Under the pieces are notes generated by a model. That model was not told the DNA's origin. It saw only the letters and a program-made list of their open reading frames with translations, and did no database searches. The position numbers and the translations under genes were made by a program. From assembly GCA_046565765.1 (NCBI GenBank), contig JBKHXX010000049.1:1-64000 (forward strand): DNA of 64,000 bases, in the 5' to 3' direction. Shown here in pieces: positions 1 to 8,587 of the stretch (positions within the stretch are counted from its first letter, which is position 1; each line of letters starts with the position of its first letter). Source of the DNA: JBFMCT01 sp046565765 (GTDB lineage Bacteria; Actinomycetota; Acidimicrobiia; Acidimicrobiales; AC-14).

Positions 1-3000
1 CGGCAAGGGCAGCCTCTCCGACATCCGAGAACGACGGCGCCATGAGCAACCTCTCGAAGCCGGGAAGGCGGCGGATCCTCTCGAGCGCCGTGTCCAGCTC
101 CGCCTGCGCGTCCCGATGCTCGGCGACAAGCGCCCGCTGGTCGCCGCCCGGCGACGGCTCGCCCGTCGACCCGCCGGAGACCCTCTGGGCAGTCTCGAGT
201 CGCCGGAGCCGTTCGACGGCCGCCGCGTACGCCTCCACCGCTCCGGCGTCCTCCCCTTCGGCGGCGGTGAGTCGGACGCGATCGCGTTCAAGAGCCTCTC
301 GCAGGGCCCGTGCCCGCCCGACTTCGAGCACCGTCACCGCGCCAGTCAGGTCGGAGCATCGGGCCAGGGCGTAGGCGGCTCGGCGCGCGAGGTCCCCCGA
401 CTCGCTCAGCTCCAGGTCCTTTGACGCCCGCAGGATCGAGGAGCGATAGAGGCGCTCGCCGGCATCAACGGCGAGCCGGAATGCCGCCGCGGCCTCGCTC
501 CACTGCCCGAGCCAGGCATGGAGGCTGCCCAGGCTGGTGGCCGTAGTTCTCGCCCGGTCCGGGATGAGCCCGGGGTCGAACACTTCGAGGGCCTCCCGGT
601 AGCGGACAATCGCCTCGTCGAAGTCCCCGCTGACTGGCTCAGTGCCTCCCCGGAGGGCCAGTGCGCGCGCCAGAGCATCAGTCGTCTCGGCCCAGTCGAA
701 CGGTGTGGACTCCCGGCGCCGGACGGTCAGAGCCTGCCGGTACAGGTCGATCGCCCGGTCGGCCGGCCGTCCCGAGGGGCCGTGCCGCCGCAGGAGCGAG
801 GTCGCCAGGTTGTGCAACGCTCGGGCCCACTCGATCGGCTGGAACTCCGGGGAGTAGACGCTCAACGCCGACTCGTGGAGCTCGATCGCCCGGTCCAGGT
901 TCTTGTCGGCGCGCCCGTAGGAGCGGCGGCTGTAGGCATTCGCCAGGTTGTCAACCGTCGCCGCCCAAGCGGCGGGCGTGGCTTCCCGCGACTGCACCTC
1001 GAGGGCGATTTGGTACCACTCGATCGCCTTTTCGATGTTGTCCGCGGCGTTGCCCGCCCGTCGATCGTCCCACGCGGCGCCCAGGTTGGAGGCAGCCTGG
1101 GCCTCCAGCAGCCGCAGGCCGGCGCGGCGAGCCTCGGCCAGCGCAGCGTCCAGATCCTGGATGGCGCGCTCGATGTTGTCGGTCCGATCGCCCTCGACCC
1201 GCTTGCGCAGCGCGTAGGAGCGGTTCAGCAGCATGGCCACGACCTCGGGGTCGTTGAGTTCCGCCCGACCGTCGAGCGCCCGGCCGAGATACCGGATGGC
1301 GTCCTCGACGTTCTCGGCAAGGTTCCCGAGGACCCGGTCGGCGTAGGTGTACCCGAGGTTGCCGTGAACGAGCGCCCGCAACCGGGGTGACTCGTCGACC
1401 GTGGTCGCCGCGATCACCGCCTCGTAGCGGCGGATGGCCCGTTCCATGTTCGTCGCCCGGTCGCCCTTCTCGCGGCTCCGGTAGGCATTTGCGAGGTTGG
1501 TGACGGCCGTCACCCACCCCTCGCGGTGCGTACGCCTGCGGTACACGGAGAGCGCGGCACGGAAGCAGCCGATGGCGCGCTCCACGTTCTCGCCTGGATT
1601 GCCCAGGGAACGATTCCGGTAGGCGCGACCCAACGCGTCTTGCAACGCCGCCCACCCTTCCGGATCTCGGTCCCGGTCCCAGAGCGCCAACGCTTCCTCC
1701 AGGGCGGCGATGGCCTGCTCGCGGGCGGGGGCATCGTCCCGAGCGTCCAGCACGGCCCTTCCGACCTCGGACAATAGGCGCGCTCGCACCATCGGCTGGG
1801 TGTCGCCGAGCACGCCCATCGCCTCCCCCAGCAGTGCGATGCGCCGATCGGGATCGGTGTCGCGACTAAGGAGGGCGACGATGGGCTTCAATCGTCCGGG
1901 AAGTGCGCTGCCCGGACTCGCGATGTGCTCCAGCGCGGCCCACCTGCGCTCGACCTCCCTCCCGAGTTGTTCGCTGCGGTACCTGGCGAGCGCCTCCCGT
2001 CCGCGCATGAGGTGGCGGATCCGCGCCTCTGATCGGTCGGAGCGGGCTGTCTCGATCCGCTCGGCAAGCAGATGATCGGCGGAGGGGCTCAACAGTGCGG
2101 GGTGTCGGGTGATGACGGCGGTTCGTCGGTCGTCGTCGTCCGCGGCAATGAAGTCCTCCAGCCCCTGTAGGAGCTCGGCCGCGCCGAGCATGCTCTTCGC
2201 CTCCAGCGCGACCCGAGCGTCGCCCCGCTCGCTCACGAAGCGGGCGGACGCCACCGCTGCGTCGATCCTGTCGTTCTGCCAGTGCACCTGCGCCTCCAGC
2301 CACGCCGCGTCTGCCTCTTGGCGGTCGTCGCCGAGCGAGCGCGACACTGCCCGAGAGTCGCCCAAAGCTCGCAGTGCGAGGTCGTAGACGCCTCGGCGGG
2401 CATACGCCTGGCCCAGGTTCCGCAGCGCCAGCGCCAAGTCGGCCGCGAGGTTGGCGTTGCGGAACAGTGCCACGGCCTGCTCGTACATCTCGAGTGCGGC
2501 CGTGGCGGCACCCTCGTCGTCGAGGAGGTTGGCCAGGTTCCCGAGGGAGCGTCCTTGACCCCCTACCGAGCCGGCAGCCCGGTACAAGTCGATGGATCGG
2601 CGGAGCATCGCGTTGGCCCGTGTCACGTCGCCGAAGCGGCGCTTCGTCTGCGCCCACTGCGCCAGCAACTGGGCCCGGCGTAGGTCGTCGCCGTGCTGCT
2701 GCAGGAGCACTTCCAACCGGTGGAACACCTCGTCCGCCCCGCGGTCGTCGCCCTTCATCTGCCGGGCAATGCCGACGGCCTGAAGTACCTGCGCCTCGCG
2801 GTCAGGCCGCTCCGACCGAAGAGCAGCGTCGGCGGCCAGCAGCGCGACGTGCTCGGCCTGGTCCCAGCTGCGGCGCCTCAACAGGTAGAGGATGAGGTTG
2901 TTGCCGAGTCGGAAGGCGAGCTCCCACTCCTCGGCCGCCCGCAACGCACCCAGAAGGCCGAGTACCTCGGGGAGGTTGTCGTCGAACCAGGCGATGGCGG

Positions 3001-3139
3001 CCCTGTACGACGGCCCGGTCAGGGGGGAGTCGCCCGCCGTCGCACCCGGGTCGTCCGGCCGCTCGCTGACGATGGCATCCGCCATCTGCTCGCTCTCATC
3101 GGCGAACCGGCACGCCACCCGCAGCGTCGCCTCGTCCAC
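1..3139 (-). CDS. TPR-repeat protein of the CHAT-protease type, 3' end cut by window edge
   Basis: An uninterrupted minus-strand frame of 1,046 codons runs from GTG at 3139 off the left edge. An in-frame TGA lies about 50 bases upstream and no other start codon intervenes, and a GGAAGGGG stretch precedes the GTG. The N-terminal part resembles the TPR tail of NB-ARC/AfsR-type proteins (AAIAWFDDNLPEVL). The middle holds at least five repeats of the type GDRATNMERAI, GNLAENVEDAI and GNAADNIEKAI, each followed by NLANAY-like helices. The last visible residues, RRLPGFERLLMAPSF, match the linker that precedes a CHAT domain in this family, so the caspase-like catalytic domain would lie just outside the window. 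That is family knowledge and is not seen here. It is divergent from rsmD. Its substrate and role are unknown; CHAT/TPR proteins can be signalling or cell-death proteases. Confidence 0.8.
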   Translation of the reverse strand, partial: MDEATLRVACRFADESEQMADAIVSERPDDPGATAGDSPLTGPSYRAAIAWFDDNLPEVLGLLGALRAAEEWELAFRLGNNLILYLLRRRSWDQAEHVALLAADAALRSERPDREAQVLQAVGIARQMKGDDRGADEVFHRLEVLLQQHGDDLRRAQLLAQWAQTKRRFGDVTRANAMLRRSIDLYRAAGSVGGQGRSLGNLANLLDDEGAATAALEMYEQAVALFRNANLAADLALALRNLGQAYARRGVYDLALRALGDSRAVSRSLGDDRQEADAAWLEAQVHWQNDRIDAAVASARFVSERGDARVALEAKSMLGAAELLQGLEDFIAADDDDRRTAVITRHPALLSPSADHLLAERIETARSDRSEARIRHLMRGREALARYRSEQLGREVERRWAALEHIASPGSALPGRLKPIVALLSRDTDPDRRIALLGEAMGVLGDTQPMVRARLLSEVGRAVLDARDDAPAREQAIAALEEALALWDRDRDPEGWAALQDALGRAYRNRSLGNPGENVERAIGCFRAALSVYRRRTHREGWVTAVTNLANAYRSREKGDRATNMERAIRRYEAVIAATTVDESPRLRALVHGNLGYTYADRVLGNLAENVEDAIRYLGRALDGRAELNDPEVVAMLLNRSYALRKRVEGDRTDNIERAIQDLDAALAEARRAGLRLLEAQAASNLGAAWDDRRAGNAADNIEKAIEWYQIALEVQSREATPAAWAATVDNLANAYSRRSYGRADKNLDRAIELHESALSVYSPEFQPIEWARALHNLATSLLRRHGPSGRPADRAIDLYRQALTVRRRESTPFDWAETTDALARALALRGGTEPVSGDFDEAIVRYREALEVFDPGLIPDRARTTATSLGSLHAWLGQWSEAAAAFRLAVDAGERLYRSSILRASKDLELSESGDLARRAAYALARCSDLTGAVTVLEVGRARALREALERDRVRLTAAEGEDAGAVEAYAAAVERLRRLETAQRVSGGSTGEPSPGGDQRALVAEHRDAQAELDTALERIRRLPGFERLLMAPSFSDVGEAALA

Positions 3140-3216
3140 TCCAGGCCCCTTCCGCCGTTCGACGGCAAATGTAGAGCAGTTCCGTCAAGCCGGCGGCGGC
3201 TGGGCGGCCGGTCGGC

Positions 3217-3222
3217 TAGACC
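3217..3222 (+). promoter_or_regulatory. Possible -10 box for rsmD
   Basis: TAGACC ends 6 bases before the rsmD ATG, in the 89-base gap between the divergent CHAT/TPR gene and rsmD. The position would give a leaderless or nearly leaderless transcript. No convincing -35 is visible and the last base departs from the TANNNT pattern, so this is weak. Confidence 0.3.
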
Positions 3223-3228
3223 GTCGGC

Positions 3229-3768
3229 ATGGCAGCGTCCCTGCGTGTGGTGGCGGGCAGCGCCGGAGGCCGGCGGCTGTCCGCCCCGGCGGGGCGGCGG
3301 CTGCGTCCCACCAGCGAGCGGGTGCGGGAGGCGGTGTTCGCCTCCCTGGGCAGCCTGGGGGCGGTGGAGGGCGCCACCGTGCTCGACCTGTTCGCAGGAA
3401 CGGGCGCCATGGGCATCGAGGCCCTGTCCCGGGGAGCGGCGCGGGTGACGTTCGTCGACGACGACCCGGTTGCCGTCGGCACCATATCGGCCAACCTGGC
3501 TACCACCGGGTTCTCTCCCTGGGCCACGGTCGTCCAGGGCGACGCCGTCCGGTTCCTCGACGGCTGCCGGGAGACGTTCGACGTGGCCCTCGCCGACCCG
3601 CCCTACGCCTTCGACGGCTGGCGGGAGGTGCTGGCCCGCCTCCGGGCCCGGTTGGCGGTGCTCGAATCCGGCTCTGTGATCGAGCTGGGCCCGGGCTGGG
3701 AGGCGGTACGCACCCGGCGGTACGGCGATACGGTGGTGACCCTCGCCCGCCCGTGTTCAAGGGGCTGA
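3229..3768 (+). CDS. rsmD: 16S rRNA (guanine966-N2)-methyltransferase RsmD
   Basis: The 179-residue product is an SAM-dependent methyltransferase that modifies G966 of 16S rRNA in the 30S subunit. The SAM-binding motif I reads DLFAGTGAMGIEA (residues 53-65), and the catalytic N-methylase motif DPPY is at 123-126. The N-terminal GSAGGRRL segment is typical of RsmD. The length matches the family (about 180-200). It sits two bases upstream of coaD, the standard bacterial rsmD-coaD pair, so the two are probably cotranscribed. Confidence 0.93.
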   Translation: MAASLRVVAGSAGGRRLSAPAGRRLRPTSERVREAVFASLGSLGAVEGATVLDLFAGTGAMGIEALSRGAARVTFVDDDPVAVGTISANLATTGFSPWATVVQGDAVRFLDGCRETFDVALADPPYAFDGWREVLARLRARLAVLESGSVIELGPGWEAVRTRRYGDTVVTLARPCSRG

Positions 3769-3770
3769 AC

Positions 3771-4250
3771 GTGTCGATCGCCCTCATCCCTGGCTCGTTC
3801 GATCCCGTCACCAACGGGCACCTCGACATCGTCGAGCGCACCACCCGGGCCTTCGACTCGGTGCTGATCGGGGTGGCCACCAACTCCCGCAAGTCATCCC
3901 CCTTGTTCAGCCTCGAAGAGCGGGTGGCCATGCTCGAGGAGGTCACCGCCGGGTACCCGACGGTGACGGTCCGGGCCTTCCGGGGCCTGCTCGCCGACTT
4001 CGCCGTGGAGCACGCCGTCGCCGCCGTGGTCAAGGGCCTGCGGGCGGTGTCCGACTTCGACTACGAGTTGCAGATGGCCCAGCTCAACCACCGGCTGTCG
4101 GGGGTGGACACGCTGTTCATGCCCACCGCCCCCGAGCACTCGTTCCTCTCTGCCACGCTGGTACGGGAGGTGGCGAGCTTCGGCGGCGACGTGTCCTCCA
4201 TGGTCCCGCCCGTGGTCGCCCAACGGCTGAAGGAGCGCTTTTCCCCATGA
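3771..4250 (+). CDS. coaD: Pantetheine-phosphate adenylyltransferase (PPAT)
   Basis: This 159-residue enzyme transfers AMP from ATP to 4'-phosphopantetheine, the penultimate step of coenzyme A synthesis. It begins VSIALIPGSFDPVTNGHLD, with the nucleotidyltransferase motif GSFDPVTNGH at residues 8-17. A second nucleotide-binding element, FLSATLVREV, lies near the C-terminus. The GTG start at 3771 follows the rsmD stop by two bases. The length is normal for CoaD. CoA made here feeds the acyl-carrier and phospholipid genes that follow. Confidence 0.95.
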   Translation: MSIALIPGSFDPVTNGHLDIVERTTRAFDSVLIGVATNSRKSSPLFSLEERVAMLEEVTAGYPTVTVRAFRGLLADFAVEHAVAAVVKGLRAVSDFDYELQMAQLNHRLSGVDTLFMPTAPEHSFLSATLVREVASFGGDVSSMVPPVVAQRLKERFSP

Positions 4251-4263
4251 TCGGAAGGAACCG

Positions 4264-4830
4264 ATGAGCGTGTCGGAACAACGCGAGGCTCCCGACACCG
4301 AGATCCTCCTGCGCCGGGTGGTGGACCTCGTCAACGCCGCGCCCAAGATGCCGCTGTCGTCGACGGTCCGCCTCGAGAAGGACGAGCTGCTCGAGCTGCT
4401 GCACGAGGCCATCGGGCGGCTGCCCGACGAGCTGCGCCAGGCCCGCTGGCTGCTCCGGGAGCGGGAGGAGTACCTGGCCAAGGTGTCCCGCGAGGGCGAC
4501 GACATCCTGGCCGCGGCCCGGGAGCGAGCCGAGCGCATCGTCCAGCGCACCGAGCTGGTGCGGGAGGCCCAACGGCTGTCGCGACGGATCATGGAGGACG
4601 CCCAGGACGAGGCCCGGCGCCTCCGCCACGAGGCCGAGGACTACTGCGACCAGAAGCTGGCCACCTTCGAGATCGTGCTCGAGCGCACGATGAAGACCGT
4701 GCAGGCGGGGCGGGAGAAACTACGGGTGGCGCCCCTGCCGGCCGGCCAGGAGGGCGAGATCGGCGCCCCCGCCGCCCCCGGGGAGCTCGACAGCGGCGAA
4801 GTCTTCTTCGACCAGGACATCGGCGGGTAG
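4264..4830 (+). CDS. DivIVA/SepIVA-like coiled-coil protein
   Basis: A 188-residue, charged, helix-rich protein without membrane segments. Residues about 35-155 are rich in Glu, Arg, Leu and Ala with coiled-coil spacing (REREEYLAKVSREGDDILAA, RERAERIVQRTELVREAQRL), and the C-terminus is acidic. In mycobacteria the gene near coaD, DUF177 and rpmF encodes SepIVA, a DivIVA-domain septation protein. Position and composition support the same family here. A role at the septum or growing cell pole is inferred from that relationship. Confidence 0.65.
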   Translation: MSVSEQREAPDTEILLRRVVDLVNAAPKMPLSSTVRLEKDELLELLHEAIGRLPDELRQARWLLREREEYLAKVSREGDDILAAARERAERIVQRTELVREAQRLSRRIMEDAQDEARRLRHEAEDYCDQKLATFEIVLERTMKTVQAGREKLRVAPLPAGQEGEIGAPAAPGELDSGEVFFDQDIGG

Positions 4831-4841
4831 AAGAGCCGGGG

Positions 4842-5393
4842 ATGGCTGGGCCCGAAACGACCGCCACGTCGCTGGTGGTCAACGTCGCCGACCTCCTCCA
4901 CCGGCCCGCGGCCCGCCGGCGCGACCGGCACACCCTGGTGGCCGGGCCCCTCCAGGTGCTGAGCACCGTCGTGCCGGCCGGCACCGAGGTGGCGGTCGAC
5001 ACCATGCTGGAGTGGGTGTCCGACGGCATCCTGGCCACCGGCACCGCCACGGCGCCGTGGGTCGCGGAGTGCCGGCGGTGCCTCGCGCCCGTGGAAGGCA
5101 GCATCACCGCCCCCTTCCAGGAGCTGTTCGAGGTGGAGTCGCGGGAGGGCGAGTCCTATCCCTTGAAGGGGGACCGGATGGACCTGGCGCCGCTCGTCAC
5201 CGAGGCCCTCCTGCTCGGCCTGCCGCTCGCGCCGCTGTGCCGGGAGGGCTGCGCCGGGCTGTGCCCGACGTGCGGGGCCGACCTCAACCGCGGCCCGTGC
5301 GCCTGCGACCCCGCTCCGCCCGACCCCCGCTGGGCCGCCCTCGACGTGCTGCGGGAGGACCCGCCCACCGGCGATACAGCCGGTTCCGGCTAA
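4842..5393 (+). CDS. YceD/DUF177 family protein
   Basis: A 183-residue protein of the YceD (DUF177) family, usually encoded directly upstream of rpmF and implicated in 23S rRNA accumulation or ribosome assembly. Cys residues occur as CRRC at about 79-82 and in a C-terminal cluster (CREGCAGLCPTCGADL), typical of actinobacterial and plastid members and probably metal-binding. The C-terminus is Pro/Asp-rich. The stop codon overlaps a possible -10 box for rpmF. Confidence 0.85.
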   Translation: MAGPETTATSLVVNVADLLHRPAARRRDRHTLVAGPLQVLSTVVPAGTEVAVDTMLEWVSDGILATGTATAPWVAECRRCLAPVEGSITAPFQELFEVESREGESYPLKGDRMDLAPLVTEALLLGLPLAPLCREGCAGLCPTCGADLNRGPCACDPAPPDPRWAALDVLREDPPTGDTAGSG

Positions 5394-5396
5394 GCT
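5391..5396 (+). promoter_or_regulatory. Possible -10 box for rpmF
   Basis: TAAGCT lies 10 bases before the rpmF ATG and includes the TAA stop of the DUF177 gene. It fits the TANNNT boxes seen before several other genes in the window. The -35 is unclear. Confidence 0.35.
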
Positions 5397-5406
5397 GGTC
5401 GCTCCC

Positions 5407-5586
5407 ATGGCCGTTCCCAAGAAGAAGACGTCGAAGGCCAAGAGCCGCAGCCGCCGGGCCAGCGCCTGGAACCTTGCCGCGCCGCCCCGGAGCACCTGCC
5501 CCCAGTGCCGGCGGGCGAAGCTGCCCCACGTCGTCTGCTCCAACTGCGGGTGGTACGGCGGCCGGCAGGCCATCCTCGTCGACTAG
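5407..5586 (+). CDS. rpmF: 50S ribosomal protein L32 (bL32)
   Basis: A 59-residue protein that starts MAVPKKKTSKAKSRSRRA, the usual bL32 N-terminus. It carries a complete zinc-ribbon with CPQC and CSNC pairs, so it is the Cys-containing (C+) zinc-binding form. It lies between DUF177 and plsX, as in many bacteria. Confidence 0.96.
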   Translation: MAVPKKKTSKAKSRSRRASAWNLAAPPRSTCPQCRRAKLPHVVCSNCGWYGGRQAILVD

Positions 5587-5613
5587 CCGATCACCGGCCC
5601 GGGAACGCCCCTC

Positions 5614-6639
5614 GTGAGCATGCTGCCTCTGGCGGTCGACGTCATGGGCGCCGACCGGGGCCCGAGCGAGATCGTCGCCGGCGCCCGCCAGGCGTCCGAA
5701 GACCACGGCATCCCGGTCGTGCTGGTCGGCCAGCCCGAGGTGCTCGAGACCCTCGACACCGGCGGCCTCCCGGTGATGGCCGCCTCCGAGGTGGTGGAGA
5801 TGCACGACGACCCGGCCGGTGCCATCCGCCGCAAGCGGGACGCATCGGTGGTGCGAGCGGCCGAGGCGGTCCGCGACGGGGCCGCGTCGGGCATGGTCAG
5901 CGCCGGCAACACGGGGGCGGCGGTGGCCAGCGCCCTGCTGCGCATGGGGCGGATCACCGGCGTGCAGCGCCCCTGCATCGCCACCGTGCTGCCCCGCCCG
6001 GGCAGCGGGAGCCATCCCACGATCCTCGTCGACTCGGGCGCCAACGCCGAGTGCTCGGCCGGCTGGCTGCTGCAGTTCGGCCAGATGGGGGCGGTCTACG
6101 CCAACGCCCGCTTCGGCATCGAGCCCAACGTGGGGCTGGTCTCGATCGGCGAAGAGCCGACCAAGGGCACCGCCCTGGTCAAGGAGGCCCACGCCCTCAT
6201 GTCCGACGGGTCGGTGTTCGAGGGCACGACCGGCACGTTCATCGGCAACGTCGAGGGGCGCGACGCCATCAACGGCAGCGTCGACGTGATGGTCACCGAC
6301 GGGTTCACCGGGAACGTCCTGCTCAAGACCCTCGAAGGCTCGGCCCGGGCCATGGTCGACGCCGTCCTGGCCGCCATGAACTCCAGCGCCGAGGCCAAGG
6401 CCGCCTCCGAGGCGCTGGTCCCCGCCCTGCTCCCGCTGTACGTGGAGATGGACCCCGACACCTACGGGGGGGCCATGCTGCTGGGCGTGGACGGGGTGTG
6501 CATCATCAGCCACGGCAAGAGCACCGCCCGGGCCATCGTCAACGCCGTCCGCCTGGGTGCCGACATGGTCTCGACCGACCTGGTGGGCCGTCTACGAGCA
6601 GTGGTGGGGAAGTCACGGCAAGTGGTCGAACCGGGATAA
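5614..6639 (+). CDS. plsX: Phosphate acyltransferase PlsX
   Basis: This 341-residue protein converts acyl-ACP to acyl-phosphate, the acyl donor for glycerol-3-phosphate in phospholipid synthesis. The N-terminus LPLAVDVMGADRGPSEIVAG and the internal SAGNTGAAVASALLRMGR are PlsX signatures, and the C-terminal half has VMVTDGFTGNVLLKTLEGSA. The GTG at 5614 is used because it puts the conserved AVDVMGAD near the N-terminus. The rpmF-plsX-acpP order is the common lipid gene cluster. Confidence 0.95.
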   Translation: MSMLPLAVDVMGADRGPSEIVAGARQASEDHGIPVVLVGQPEVLETLDTGGLPVMAASEVVEMHDDPAGAIRRKRDASVVRAAEAVRDGAASGMVSAGNTGAAVASALLRMGRITGVQRPCIATVLPRPGSGSHPTILVDSGANAECSAGWLLQFGQMGAVYANARFGIEPNVGLVSIGEEPTKGTALVKEAHALMSDGSVFEGTTGTFIGNVEGRDAINGSVDVMVTDGFTGNVLLKTLEGSARAMVDAVLAAMNSSAEAKAASEALVPALLPLYVEMDPDTYGGAMLLGVDGVCIISHGKSTARAIVNAVRLGADMVSTDLVGRLRAVVGKSRQVVEPG

Positions 6640-6713
6640 CACTTCACAAGCGCACAAACTCGCAGTTCGGTACAGTGCACCGGTCCGATTCGCGACGTTC
6701 GGGAGGGTGGGCC

Positions 6714-7016
6714 ATGTCCCCGATCGACATCGACAGTGGCCCCCTGGGCCGGCCACAGGTGCTGCAGCTCATCCAGGAGCGGTTGGCGGAGATCCTGGAG
6801 ATCGAGCCGGCCGAGATCAGCGAGGGGGCGTCCTTCACCGACGACCTCGACGCCGACTCTCTCGCCCTGATCGAACTGGTGGAGGCCCTCGAGGCCGACC
6901 TGGCCAAGCGCCAGGCCGGCTTCCGCATCGAGGACGAAGACCTGGAGGACCTGAAGACGGTCCGAGATGCCGTCGACTACGTAGTCGGGCGGGTAGGCGA
7001 GGCGGCGCCATCCTGA
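6714..7016 (+). CDS. acpP: Acyl carrier protein
   Basis: A 100-residue acidic helical carrier protein for fatty-acid synthesis. The phosphopantetheine attachment site is in DLDADSLALIELVEALE with Ser49 as the modified residue. It has an N-terminal extension of about 10 residues compared with E. coli AcpP (77 aa) and a slightly longer C-terminal helix. Its TGA stop overlaps a CTG that appears to start rnc. The PlsX, ACP and RNase III genes are in the classical order. Confidence 0.9.
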   Translation: MSPIDIDSGPLGRPQVLQLIQERLAEILEIEPAEISEGASFTDDLDADSLALIELVEALEADLAKRQAGFRIEDEDLEDLKTVRDAVDYVVGRVGEAAPS

Positions 7017-7741
7017 GCGAACTCCCTTCGGCGGTGGGGCTGGGCGAACGCCTAGGGTGGAACTTCGAGGATCCCGAACTGCTCCGGCGCGCCATGGCCC
7101 ACCGTTCGTGGTGCGCGGAGAACCCCGGCACCGCGTCGAACGAGCGCCTCGAGTTCCTGGGCGACGCCGTGCTCGGGCTGATCGTGACGGCCCACGTCTA
7201 CCGCACCTACCCGCACCTGCCCGAGGGGCAGCTGGCCCAGGTGCGCGCCGCGGTGGTGAACGCCGCCACCCTGGCCGAGGCGGCCGAGGAGCTGGGCATC
7301 GGCGCCCACCTGCTGCTGGGCAAGGGGGAGGACGCCTCCAGCGGGCGCGAGAAGCCGACGATCCTCGCCGACGCCATGGAGGCGGTCATCGGCGCCGTCT
7401 ACCTCGACGGGGGGTGGGAGGCGGCCGAGGCCCTCGTCCTGGGCATGCTGGGCGAGCGCATCACCGAGGCGGCTGCCGGCCCCGGCGCCAGCGACTACAA
7501 GACGCGCCTCCAGGAGCTGGCCGCCCACCGCTTCGAAGAGCTGCCCCGGTACGACGTGGAGGGCGACGGCCCCGACCACGCCAAGCACTTCACCGCCACC
7601 GTCGTGCTGCGTGACAAGGCGCTGGGCATCGGTCACGGCCGGTCCAAGAAGCAGGCGGAGCAGGCGGCGGCCCGGATCGCATGGAGCGTCCTGTCGGAGG
7701 CGGCCGCAGGGGAGGGGAGCTCGGGCGATCCCAGTGCCTGA
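7013..7741 (+). CDS. rnc: Ribonuclease III
   Basis: A 242-residue double-strand-specific endoribonuclease that processes rRNA precursors and structured mRNAs. The catalytic signature NERLEFLGDAVLGLI is in the first 55 residues, a second acidic motif DAMEAVIGAVYLDGG follows, and the C-terminal double-stranded RNA-binding domain begins near SDYKTRLQELA and ends GRSKKQAEQAAA. The start is uncertain. The family N-terminus (LSELPSAVGLGERLGWNF) is only included from CTG 7013, which overlaps the acpP stop as CTGA and has AGGCGAGG upstream. The first ordinary start is GTG 7034. Confidence 0.9.
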   Translation: MSELPSAVGLGERLGWNFEDPELLRRAMAHRSWCAENPGTASNERLEFLGDAVLGLIVTAHVYRTYPHLPEGQLAQVRAAVVNAATLAEAAEELGIGAHLLLGKGEDASSGREKPTILADAMEAVIGAVYLDGGWEAAEALVLGMLGERITEAAAGPGASDYKTRLQELAAHRFEELPRYDVEGDGPDHAKHFTATVVLRDKALGIGHGRSKKQAEQAAARIAWSVLSEAAAGEGSSGDPSA

Positions 7742-8576
7742 GCTACCGGAAGTCGAAACCCTCAAGCGCGACCTCGAGAAGGAGGTCGTCGGCAAGCGCA
7801 TCCGCCAGGTGGAGGTCACCGGCATGCGCTCCATCCGCCGTCACCCGAACAAGAAGCACTTCATCGGCAAGCTCGAGGGCAAGAAGATCACCGCCGTCGA
7901 GCGCCGGGGGAAGTACCTCCTGCTCAAGCTGGAGGGGGGCGACGTGCTCGTCGTCCACATGGGGATGAGCGGCCAGCTGCTCAAGGCCAAGGGCGGGCCC
8001 AAGGACCCGGCCCCCAAGCACACCCACGTCGTCATCACCTTCACCCAGGGCGGGATCCTGCGCTTCGTCGACCCCCGCACGTTCGGGGAGATGTTCGTGA
8101 CCACCCTGGACGAGCTCGAGGAGCACGTCCCGGAGCTGGCACACCTGGGCTTCGACCCCCTGGACGACGTGATGTCGTGGACCCGGTTCGGCGAGCTGCT
8201 CCAGGCCCGCAAGATGAAGCTGAAGACGCTGCTCATGGACCAGAGGTTCGTGGCCGGGATCGGCAACATCTACAGCGACGAAATCCTGTGGGCCGCCGGC
8301 CTGCGCTACGACCGCTCGTCGGAACGGCTGACCTCGCAGGAGGTGCGGCGGCTGTGGCGGGCCATGATCGAGACCCTCCAGGACGCGGTGAAGCACCGGG
8401 GCTCATCCCTCTCCGACGAGCAGTACGTCGACCTCTTCGGGAAGATGGGCGACTACCAGCGGGAGCACAAGGTCTACGACCGCGAGGGCGAGGCCTGCCG
8501 CCGCTGCCGCTCGACCATCACCAAGGTCAAGGTCAACGGCCGCTCCTCCTTCCTGTGCCCCCAGTGCCAGGTGTGA
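7734..8576 (+). CDS. mutM: Formamidopyrimidine-DNA glycosylase (Fpg/MutM)
   Basis: This 280-residue base-excision repair enzyme removes 8-oxoguanine and FaPy lesions. It starts GTG-CCT-GAG to give MPELPEVETLKRDLEKE. Pro2 is the Schiff-base nucleophile and Glu3 the catalytic acid. The beta-hairpin lysine is in RRGKYLL (Lys60), the helix-two-turn-helix carries QRFVAGIGNIYSDEILW, and the C-terminal zinc finger has CRRC and CPQC. It overlaps the 3' end of rnc by 8 bases. A 51-bp palindrome begins 11 bases after its stop. Confidence 0.95.
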   Translation: MPELPEVETLKRDLEKEVVGKRIRQVEVTGMRSIRRHPNKKHFIGKLEGKKITAVERRGKYLLLKLEGGDVLVVHMGMSGQLLKAKGGPKDPAPKHTHVVITFTQGGILRFVDPRTFGEMFVTTLDELEEHVPELAHLGFDPLDDVMSWTRFGELLQARKMKLKTLLMDQRFVAGIGNIYSDEILWAAGLRYDRSSERLTSQEVRRLWRAMIETLQDAVKHRGSSLSDEQYVDLFGKMGDYQREHKVYDREGEACRRCRSTITKVKVNGRSSFLCPQCQV

Positions 8577-8587
8577 CCTCCGACTGA

